Position numbers and translations under genes: made by a program
Shown: piece by piece, positions 34,394 through 43,867 of the stretch
Layout of the letters: every line of letters begins with the position of its first letter
Numbering within the stretch: position 1 is the stretch's first letter
Assembly (NCBI GenBank): GCA_949361645.1
Contig: OX442424.1
Coordinates: 7,469,378 to 7,533,377 of the forward strand
Length of the DNA stretch: 64,000 nucleotides
Source of the DNA: Spongilla lacustris
Lineage: Eukaryota > Porifera > Demospongiae > Spongillida > Spongillidae
Direction of reading: 5' to 3'
The notes under the pieces: model-generated
What the model saw: the letters and a program-made list of their open reading frames with translations, nothing else
What the model was told of the DNA's origin: nothing
The model's database searches: none

Positions 34394-35914
34394 TATGTGA
34401 GTGTTACAATGTGTTTGTATGTATGTGTGTTACTATGTGTTTGTGTGTGTGTGTTACTATGTGTTTGTGTGTGTGTGTTACTATGTGTTTGTGTGTATGT
34501 GTGTTACAATGTGTTTATGTGGATGTAGGTCCATCCATCAAGAAATTGGGGGAGGTTTCCGAACCATGAAAGTTCCTACTAACTTGTGGATAAAGAACAC
34601 AAGGCTGTGTACTTGACGAGTTTGATTGCCCGTTGCTGACAATGGTGGACTCCCTCCTCATCACTGCACTGTCTGCGCAGCGCATTAGATGATTGCAGCA
34701 GCTACATGTACATCCATGAACAGACTTTTGTTTGGACTAATACTTTGTGTACATGTACTGTAACGAGATGTAATGCTGAAGAATAAATTTTTTATAAAAC
34801 CCATGTTTTCATAGCATGTTGAAATTCATACATATTATTATTCATTACGCTCGTGACTGATTTACACCGCATTCGCCCCTGAGGTAGATCTGAAAAGCAT
34901 CCGATTCACGTGCGTTATACACTTTTCAAAACACACTACCCGAAGTACGTGAATAACAATGCCTATTCACAACCGATAAAAAACGTAACGGTTGTGATTC
35001 GTTTTTCAAAAGTTGGCCGTGTACCGTGATCAAGAAGGCGGTCCCTTCGGGTGGAGACCGTGCATTGCACTTCGTCCGGTTGAAGCCTGTGATCTCCCCA
35101 AACGTGGGAGACTCAGGTGCGCAATTTTTGGTAGGGGGGGATTGCGTTCGCGCATCCCCCAAACAATACTAATAAAAAAACAGCAAGGGTGTCATGCAAA
35201 TTGATCCGGATAAAATCCAGCCCGATAGCAAAAAAATTGATCCGGGTACAAATTCTCTTCGATAACATCATCCATAGAGTAAGAATCTACTAATGGGGTG
35301 CATAGCATAGGGTTGTTCAAAGCTCCAAGCCTGCCAACTTATTCAAAATTGAAATCTTGGATTTATAGGAGGGTATTTGAGAGATTTTTTTTGTTTATTT
35401 ATCAACATTGCACAGCTGAATGCAATACATAATATTCATTACACATCATTCAAAGGAGAGGGGATTGGAGGCAAAGTTCCAAAAATAGACTCAGCATTCC
35501 CCCTCTGAATGTAGTTGACAATCAATAATTTCATTTGCTGTTAGGACTTTTAACAACAATTATCGGTTATTTAGCTGTTTGTGGTTAATGCCCTGTAATC
35601 ATTAAGTAGTGAAACGTTAATACCGTAAAAGCAGAACTATTTCAAGTCTTTCTGAATCCATATTCCACCTTTTACGTTAAACCAGGGGGCACTGGACTCC
35701 ACCATTCCATGCTAAGAAATGACTTCTAAATTAGAAAGCGTTTCTTCGCCCTCTGGTCATTCAAAGATCGAAAACTTAGTAGTCTCGTGACTGATGCATG
35801 ACCGGATAATTGTTTTACGGTCGGCCGTGGCGGTCTCCCTTTTTAATCAGAGATAATATATGCAATCTCTGCTTTAATTTACTCTCTAGAGTACTGAGTA
35901 CTACTGTTGTCTGT
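34394..35914. other. Intergenic, no supported gene
   Basis: TG-rich tandem GTGTTACTATGTGTTTGTGT just after the MITE (34395-34520), a short duplicated TTGATCCGG word (35200-35250), and AT-rich DNA. No gene recognised. Confidence 0.6.
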
Positions 35915-35970
35915 GTCTCGTATCCAGACCCACACCACAGCAGCGGGTGGATGGGTCTGGGTACGAGACT
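35915..35970. mobile_element. MITE copy 2 of the GTCTCGTACCCAGACCC family (short)
   Basis: GTCTCGTATCCAGACCC and its inverse GGGTCTGGGTACGAGAC around a 22-bp centre containing CAGCAGCGGGTGG. An almost complete 56-bp hairpin. Confidence 0.7.
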
Positions 35971-36191
35971 AGACTGTCTGAGCTTTTATTCCCAAATAAA
36001 ATTAAAACTGACGTCATCATGAGCCTGGCAATGTTTTTTCATTATCCGTTCTTCTATCTCATAATGGCCCTTCTTAAGTCGGTTAAGTGATTTATACACG
36101 GCTAAACGCCGCATGCGCCTTTACCTATATTCATTTGAGTCTAACCGGTTACATGTACAGTGCCGGCTCGCAATAACGAACAGTCACACCT

Positions 36192-36290
36192 AGCAACAGC
36201 GATAAATAAGGCATATTCATCGTGGAGTTATTTATAGCGCAACTGAAGGCCGGTCCAGATACATGAATATGCCGTGTTTATCGTTGTTGC
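36192..36290. mobile_element. Small inverted-repeat element
   Basis: Arms AGCAACAGCGATAAATAAGG..CATATTCAT (36192-36220) and the inverse at 36262-36290 with three mismatches. No ORF. Confidence 0.55.
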
Positions 36291-36535
36291 AAGCATTGTA
36301 CTGTATGCTGGAACTCCGGTTAACCGATCGCGAGAATCAAACAACCGCTTCAACCCGTTCTGTTTTGGCTAAATAACCGCTTCAACCGCTTGTTAAAAAT
36401 TCTAAACAACCTCCTCAACCGACCGGTTGGTATTTCATTGAGTACATGTACTTCTTACAAGCACTTGGCGTCAATGCTGGGCACGAGAAAACAATGTGTG
36501 TGAACAACGGAGGAAAGAAGGCATGGATCCATCTT

Positions 36536-36630
36536 AGTCTCGTACCCAGACCCTAAAAACGTCACCGCTGCATATGGATTACATCACCGTTACGGTCGGA
36601 GCGAAGCATTACAGGGTCTGGGTACGAGAG
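36536..36630. mobile_element. MITE copy 3 of the GTCTCGTACCCAGACCC family
   Basis: Starts AGTCTCGTACCCAGACCC and ends GGGTCTGGGTACGAGA, with an interior matching copy 1 (CACCGCTGCATATGGATTAC). A further AT-rich palindrome (about 36625-36695, GAGAGATAATAT/ATTATCTCTC) abuts its right end. Confidence 0.65.
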
Positions 36631-36894
36631 ATAATATATCTATAATTTATAATTATTGAGAGATGATAATTATATTATTATCTCTCGTTTTACGGACGAG
36701 AGCGAACAACGGAGCTAGGGAAGAATGGTGAGTCCGCGTGCACGTTCAGACATGTAACAATTAGGCTAAAGGCCTATAGGGTGAATAGAGTTGCTATTAA
36801 TTTTCAAACCGGAAATAACCGGTTGTTTTAAGACGAACAACCTCAACTGACCGGTTATTTAACAAAAACAAAACCCTTAGACAGCAGATGGGTT

Positions 36895-36987
36895 ACAGTG
36901 GAACCTGTCTGAAACCGTTGGGCCACCTGTCTACAATGGTCATTTATTTTTGGCCCAAAGGTGACTGCTTTCGACAGGTTCCACTGC
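36895..36987. mobile_element. Small inverted-repeat element with CAGTGGAACCTGTC ends
   Basis: ACAGTGGAACCTGTC at the left and GACAGGTTCCACTG at the right, perfect over 14 bp. A related AGTGGAACCTG word occurs at about 38951. Confidence 0.6.
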
Positions 36988-37303
36988 AACCTGTCTGCTT
37001 TCTAAGGGGGTCACCTCCGGGGCCAAGTGAGTGTGGTCTTTGTAAACAGGTGGCTGCCAAACTCAGAACACTGCACAATAAGGCCATGTAGTTTGCTATA
37101 TGCCTAAGGTTCTGAATTTTATTATGACTGATATGCAGAGGTGACCACATGTACACTAACATCATTATCAGTAATGCGCAATGTCATTGCACATGCATGT
37201 AGGACATGTGGGAGACAGGTATTTTGCACTCTATTGCATTTCTGTATTAAAGTATGTGTGACATGCAATCCCTTTTCCATACAGATTCTTTCTCAAAACC
37301 GCC

Positions 37304-37304
<1 letters not shown>

Positions 37305-37339
<35 letters not shown>
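37305..37339. repeat. C35 homopolymer
   Basis: 35 consecutive C, interrupted only outside the run. One of three runs of 30 or more G/C in the window; strong G-quadruplex or i-motif potential. Confidence 0.97.
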
Positions 37340-37341
<2 letters not shown>

Positions 37342-37674
37342 CCCCTGCAGATGTTCAAAATTCTACGCAAAAATGTGTTGCATTTTTAAGATGCTTATAG
37401 AGTAGTGTGATGTTTAACAGTGGCTAGGGCCATCATTGGGAGAGAAAATGTCAGTAGAACTGTAGGTTTGTTAGTGGCATCTATATATTAAGTTAGTAGA
37501 ATGGCAGGTTTGTCAAATATGTATATATGTTTGGTGCTGTTTTTTTAAATAAAAATTATTATAACACTCCAACAAGAATCTGAACTGTACATGTAGTTAT
37601 TTGTGTATGCGTTTGTGTCCTGTGTGCTGTGTATCTCTGTATTGTGATATTACATGTATTTGCCTATAATAATA

Positions 37675-38125
37675 ATATGAAGGCAGGATCAGCTGCACAG
37701 GCAGCAGAAAGGTGCAAGCACCAAGCTAGGGAAAGATAAATGCCAAGAACTTGGATGGGCATGCATCCCATTGGCAATTGAGACATATGGATGCTGGGGA
37801 GGAGAGGCTAGGTGATGTTTGTCTCGAACAGCAAATCGTCTTGGCTGGTCCCTTTCCAAAGCCACCACCAGTTTGTATGGTAGCTCAGCCTGGCTCTCAT
37901 CAAAGCCAACGCAAGAGGTATTATCTCCAGGACTGTATCTCTTTATTCGAGCATGAGTAGTTAGATTACTTGCATATTTATGTATGGTAGTGGCTTGCCA
38001 TAATAGTCTGAGTATTGTTATATTAGATTTTTAAAATAATAATGATAAAAGGCTATGGTCCTAGCTGAGCTATATGGCAGGCTGAACCTCAGCTTAGTTA
38101 GAGCCAATGCTGTAGCCATCCTCTC
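37675..38125 (+). pseudogene. Decayed retroelement C-terminal fragment(s)
   Basis: The plus strand keeps CKHQARERDKCQELGWACIP LAIETYGCWGGEA near 37710-37800, SLALIKANARGIISR near 37880-37930 and VLAELYGRLNLSLVRANAVA near 38050-38110. These are the end motifs of the RLE-type retroelement family; two copies of the terminal motif imply nested or tandem insertion. Stops separate the pieces. Confidence 0.6.
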
Positions 38126-38199
38126 CAGATATTACACATTAAATAAAAATGATAATGACATAAACTATTTAAGCATGACGTTCAGGCAGAGATACTAGG

Positions 38200-38560
38200 C
38201 AACCCTGCTCCATCATCCATTCCAAATGCACTCCTCCATTTGGTGCGGGAGCCCCTCAGACAAAGGTTTGTTGCTCTGAGGATCGCAAAAGACAGTCGTG
38301 CTCTCATCCATCCCTATGACTATAATAATACATAAAATATAAATAAAATACAAAGGAATAAATAACATACACAAGCACATTACATAAACGCATGTACAAT
38401 ATACCATACATAAATATGCAAGTAATCTACCTACTCACGCTCAAATATAGATACAGTCCTGGACAGGATAGCTCTAGCATTAGCTCTGATACAATACAAG
38501 GGTTACAAGCAAAGCACAAAAGCACAAATGAATATGTATACATGCACACAAAACTATACG
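38200..38560. repeat. Dispersed AT-rich tail resembling 31040-31320
   Basis: CCATCATCCATTCCAAATGC and AATAAATAACATACACAAGC resemble text at 31135 and 31065. Possibly a 3' untranslated segment of the same retroelement family. Confidence 0.35.
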
Positions 38561-38720
38561 CATAACAACAATAACTACGCTAAACAAGAGGCTGCCTTGC
38601 AATCATTGCACAGGCATTGTTCTTCTGCAATGCAATGGCTAGTCTTTGATTATTAGTATTATTATTATTAGGAGACATTTGGCGGATGGGAAGAATCCAT
38701 GCAGCAAGCAAGTGTTTCAT

Positions 38721-38750
<30 letters not shown>
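38721..38750. repeat. G30 homopolymer
   Basis: 30 consecutive G, followed by AAGGGGGG. Confidence 0.97.
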
Positions 38751-38751
<1 letters not shown>

Positions 38752-39170
38752 AGGGGGGTTGAATTGTTGACAGCAGGAGGGGGCAAGTCAAAACTGAAGT
38801 ATCGACTCTATCTGCTTTATACAATCATTGCAATCAATAGTTGTATAAGGCAGCCTTTACAGTGTTTTAAAAAGTGTTTGTGATTATAAGTGCATGCATG
38901 CATATCTGCCCACTTGTTTCCACTGACTTGTTCACGAAATAACAATATAGTGGAACCTGCATTAATGGTCACGTGAGTTGGCCAGTCACCACTCCATACT
39001 GACCACATAACTAAAGTCATGAGTATGTGGCTGCTGTACAAATGGTTCTGAGTTAGGCAGCCACCTGTCTATAAGGGTCATTTTTTTTTTTGTCCCCACG
39101 ACTCAATGTAACAATGGTATAAAATCCCCACTAACATGCACTGGCAAATTTAGGGTCTGACCAAGTTTTT

Positions 39171-39386
39171 TTGGAATCCAGATTTGCAGTTGAAGTGGCA
39201 AAAGCTCATATACATATAGCAGCAATGAGCCCTGTGTTCAGAGGTGGCATGGGCTGGGTTTGTCTCCTCTTAGCAATGGAGATATATCTGGTAATTGGGA
39301 GACGGAAGCTGTCAACAAATTTTGCACTCTTAACTTGGCCAGACAAATTGCTGTCAACTCACCATATGCAAGGTGAAGCTCAATAA
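39171..39386 (+). pseudogene. Diverged retroelement C-terminal motif
   Basis: GMGWVCLLLAMEIYLVIG resembles the ELGWVCIPLAVETYG motif of the family, embedded in an otherwise unrecognised frame. Weak evidence. Confidence 0.3.
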
Positions 39387-40153
39387 TGACCTTTACAGCA
39401 CACCTGCACCAATGTCAGCTGAGAGCTCCTAGTCTGAAAGCACAATCAGCGTTTTTCTTCAGCATACATCCCTTATTTGCCTTTGGTTTGTAATATTTAT
39501 ACACAACACTTCATAGTGATGCGGTGACAAATATATCTGTTGGAAAAGTTAAATACAGAAACATGCCTGTAACCTAGTCTGAATGGTAGCAATTCTGGAT
39601 GGCAATACTGCATGAGGTATACTGATAATTTAGTTTAGATACATAATAAAGAACAGTTCTCAGTGTTTAATTCCTCTATAATTCTTGTGCCAGCAGGTGC
39701 AATTGTAGTGGCGTGGGAATACGTGTAATTTTTTTAAATTAAGATCAAGGCTGGAGTCAATGTGTAATGGATAGTTCGGGTGTAACCTTGTGTTCCCATC
39801 CGTCTGGCTAGCATGCCTTTGCCTCCCACATTCCCTTGTGTGGTAAATGTCCAATTATTGGTGGCGTTTCTTCCATTATCGTGATGCATTTACATGTTGA
39901 GCATACGAGAGTGCGGCCAAAGCGGTGGTCGGCTTGTGTGTGGGATCGATTGCGAACCCTAGATCGATAATTGTATTTGACCTGGGTGTGCATTTGCAGT
40001 AGTTAGACGGCTTCTATTTACTACTATATTACCTCCTCGGCCTCAATATAATAAAGTAATAATGCCGATACTGATTGATTCTACCGATATATGGATATTA
40101 CGACAGGAAATTGGGTGTTAAAAATAGAAATAAAAGCATTAACTAAGTGTTCA

Positions 40154-40160
40154 TATAAAT
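40154..40160 (+). promoter_or_regulatory. TATA box of gene D
   Basis: TATAAAT, 36 bp before the ATG at 40196. It favours that ATG over the in-frame one at 40091, which would lie upstream of the box. Confidence 0.6.
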
Positions 40161-40195
40161 ATACAGCGCCTGGATATTGTTTCACTGCTGAAGCG

Positions 40196-42104
40196 ATGTG
40201 TAAACTCACAATGGCTCCCCTTTGGCTTGGCTTTCTGTCCACAGCACTTCATGCTCTGTTGGTGTCCAGCTCTCCAACAAGCATAAGGAACACCGACCTT
40301 CAGAGCTCTCCTTGCGTCTCCTTCAAGCTCGGCAGTGCATCGATCGAACAGTTGTACAACATGACTTACTCTCCGAATCCGCTTTTTCCATCATACCTCC
40401 CCACCGTGGATCGCGCCCTGGTCGAAGCGAAACTCATCTTCCCTTTGGCAACTGCCAGCAACTGTTCAAAACACATAGGCGAGTTTTTGCTTTATGCGTA
40501 CTTGCCACAATGCTTCGTATTTCAGACCACTATTATTCTCGTCTTTCCTTGCGTGGATTTTTGCCAAAGGATCCGTTCGTGCTGCGCGTCCGGGTTGCTC
40601 GCTAGTAACGGGATAACGTGGCCTCAGTGGTTAGATTGCGATAATATTGGAGCGGCGATATCCAATTATCAAAACGTTTGCTATTCTCCTCCTTCGTACG
40701 CGGACGACCAAAACTGTCCGCAACCAACGGGTACTGCATCGGCAGCTACTAGTGCATCCGCTACAATGACTGCACCCACAGCTACAAGTTCATCCGCTGG
40801 AACGACTGCATCGCAATCGCTACCGCCAACTGTTGCTCCAACGACTTCCAGCCAACCTATAAATCCTTCGGGCGTACCCGGCTGTTCATACTTCAGGTTC
40901 AGTCCCTGGAGCGAGCAGTATTACGATACGACTTACGCCCCAAACCCGCTTTCCCCCGCATACCTGCCTACCGTGGAGAGCGCCCTGAGGGAAGCACGAC
41001 TAATCTTCCCTTCGGCACTTGCCAGCAACTGTTCTAGCCACATCGGCGAGTTTTTGCTATATGCTTACTTCCCCCAATGTTATTTTTCGCCGCCCAACAC
41101 GTACGGAGTGGTCTTGCCTTGCCAAGACTTTTGTGTGGCGATCCAATCCTGTTGCTCGTCAGTGCTAGCTACATACGGCATACAGTGGCCTGAGTGGCTG
41201 AGTTGCGGTAAAATCGGAGCAGCCATCTCCTCCTCCAGCAATCCGAACATTTGCTTCAGACCGCCTTTGAACGAAACCGATTCTAAATGCTTACCTGTAG
41301 CTGCGACCACCCAACCAACAACATCGCGTGCGACTATGTCGCGGCCCGCAACAACATCACCTCCTTCGCCCCCTCCTTGCTATTGCAACTCTACATGTAA
41401 CAGCTGCAATATTCGCACAAATGTAACGAGCGCGACGTTTACAGTTGCAAATTTTGACTACAGTTTCGGTAAGGGCTGTGCGTGCGTGCGTGCGCTTGTA
41501 TATTACGGCCCGATTCATAACCATTGACCGGCTTTAAAACGGGTTGACCGGCTTTTAAAGCCGTAACCGTTTTCTTTTAGATGCATGCAACAATTTACTT
41601 GTAACGTGAATTTCATATTGCACCCCGAAATTATATATAAGTTACTACATGTACACATGTTGGTGCGGCTTTGCATGACCAATTCTCTGTTTTAATCATA
41701 GGTTGGCGGTGGTATTGAAGTTACTATAGAAATTGTATTTACGCGGTCTTTCAAAACTTAGTTACTTTTCATGTGGCTGATTATGTACACTGATATAGGA
41801 TGTGCTACAAAATTTTGTTCTTTGATGTGTATTCTTCCAAGGGTCAGCTCCGATAATACATTAATAACTAAGGTTAGCCCCGATAATGCATTAATAACTA
41901 GGGTTAGCTCTTACACATGCATAGCATAAGTATACCAGTGCACTGTTCCAAATGCTTGTTGTATGTACACTGGTAGTATGTGATAAAGCTTCAGCCACAC
42001 ACTTACAAGCCTTCTACAATTAGCCTGGGTGCTTACACTTTTATGTATTAAGCTAGCAAGCTATTCACAACATGTATGTATGAAATCAGGCCAGGGTGCA
42101 TGAC

Positions 42105-42141
<37 letters not shown>

Positions 42142-43561
42142 CAACTGCCAGTATCTTGTGAGCTTTGTAACTACCCTCTTGGTCATAGTAATAGGCATAT
42201 ATTTCTTTTGTGTCTGTGTCTCTTCACAGATAAGGACTTTTATCTCATCATATACATGTAATTCGGATGTCAACGGTAATAGGGTCAATCATTCTTGCAT
42301 GTTTCAGCAATGCCAACACTGGTTACCACAACAGGTCCTGGCTTTGCCAGGCAGTTTCTAACATCATCAAACCATGCAGCTATACATTTAGTCTTATCAG
42401 TACTGCAAACTGGTAAGGCCTTTGGTACTGCGATACATGTACTAGCTTGTATGGTGATTAGTGATGCGTATATCCTTACAATTCTCCCCTGCATTTCCTG
42501 TACTACCCCACACAGCTCCATTGTTGTAAACAGCTTACCAAATCTCCGTTTTGTTGGCTTTTCTTCCAGTACCTTGTTTATATTGCTGTTACATGATCCT
42601 ACACCTCCTAAGCTGCACCAGATGTGCAGAGATTGAATTTAACATTTTAATTTCATGTGGTGTGCATGTGAGGTTGAAGTACATAGATTTTGTCATAATC
42701 AGCCACATGAAAGGTAACTAAGTTTTGAAAGACCAAATGAATACAATTTCTAATAACTAAGACTTGTGAAATACTGTAAATCACAATACCACCATCAATC
42801 TATGATTAAATGGTCATACTAATTATTTGCTCGAATACTTTGCTGCAGAGATTGTACATAATCACAGGATGGGTTCACTGTGTTAATTATTTTAAATTAT
42901 CCAGCATTACTATGATGAGCTTTTGTCAGTGGTTTTAATTGTATTGAATCTCAATTATATTTCACCTGTCGCTCTGAACTGACCAAGAACCAAGTATAAG
43001 CCCATATTTCTCCGCAGCAAACAAGCAACAATAGGATGGACTAAATTAAACTGATTCATGTGAGACGGGGCACATGCAAACATAAATCAAAATATATTCA
43101 AGTTTACTGTAAACAAATATAAGGAATGCTCATGCAACTAAAATTTTGAGATGGAGCGTGCATGGAGAATTTTTTGGGGGGTATAGAATTTTAATCTGCC
43201 TCCTATTTCCTCCTAATTAGCTGCAAAGGTATACATCTCAAGTATAAGAATAGGAACCTGCAACACTACGTATGGCTTAACGGTTATTGAAAGTTATTTG
43301 CCGTGCCCCAACTCAACAACGGTCCCTCAGTTTTCACCGTCCAAAGCCGAAATCACTACGTACACCTTACCATGCAACAGCTGTTTTACTCTCTCAGTTG
43401 GACAAACATACTGGGTAGGTGGATCCTACTACGTCAACTGCCGTGGACAGCCTGTTTGGGAAATTCCTCGCGTAAAGGGCGTCGCAGCTCCCTGGGTAGC
43501 AAAGTATGATGACAAAGGTCCAGCATGGGTACAAGTTGCAAGACGTGAACATGGATGTTGA
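40196..43561 (+). CDS. sFRP-like protein D with two tandem Frizzled-type CRDs + NTR-like domain
   Basis: Exons 40196-41468 and 43221-43561; intron 1752 bp, phase 1, at the family position; 537 residues. Signal peptide at about 1-24 (LWLGFLSTALHALLVSS). CRD1 has Cys at 40, 90, 106, 119, 123, 129, 130, 148, 162; after a Ser/Thr-rich linker (about 178-226) CRD2 has Cys at 230, 279, 295, 309, 313, 319, 320, 337, 353, with near-identical spacing. Both lack CRD cysteines 2 and 4 (FLLYAY where paralogues have FLCFAY) and share an extra Cys beside the eighth. A second Thr/Ser/Pro linker leads to CYCNSTCNSCNIRTNVTSAT and the NTR-like exon (AAKVYISS, LPCNSCFTLSVGQTYWVGG, KGVAAPWVAKYDDKGPAW), closest to gene A. 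An upstream in-frame ATG (40091) would add 35 residues but precedes the TATA box and buries the signal peptide. Role inferred: secreted, possibly bivalent ligand binder. Confidence 0.88.
42107..42140. repeat. G34 homopolymer
   Basis: 34 consecutive G inside the intronic element of gene D. Confidence 0.97.
42285..42521 (-). other. Open frame inside the intronic element
   Basis: A minus-strand frame with codon-like composition (IYASLITIQASTCIAVPKAL, AAWFDDVRNCLAKPGPVVV). No domain recognised. It may be a fragment of a host or element gene. Confidence 0.2.
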
Positions 43562-43867
43562 CCAGTAAAATACATTGCTGTGACTCATGCATGCAATTTT
43601 TCGTAATTTTATTTTCATTTTCTATTGTATCAGTATCAGTATATCTTATGTGTAGGTTTTCATAACAAAATTACTAACTCAAAATGATACAAGAAACCAA
43701 ATCTTTTTTATGATTAATATTAATAATAATTACAAATAACATAAGTACACTCCTGGTTGAAGGAAAACAGATGCTTTGTTTGCAAATCCTGTTGCCTGAT
43801 TGTAGCATGCTCATGATCCTCCTCCCATTTAAAGTCATGCTTAGCTAATTCTGCAGAACCAAACCGA

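Larger units (their letters stand above)
41678..42811. mobile_element. Inverted-repeat DNA element inside the gene D intron
   Basis: The segment 41680-41790 (TTTAATCATAGG..GGTGGTATTG, then GTCTTTCAAAACTTAGTTAC, CATGTGGCTGATTATG) reappears inverted at about 42680-42810 with some indels. The 1.1-kb element accounts for most of the unusually long intron. The middle contains a G34 run (42107-42140) and a minus-strand frame of about 75-110 residues (KPGPVVVTSVGIAETCKND), possibly captured or decayed coding DNA. Confidence 0.65.

Noticed and set aside
40091..40195. Upstream in-frame ATG for gene D adding 35 residues
   Set aside because: It lies upstream of the TATA box, would bury the signal peptide, and no paralogue has such an extension.
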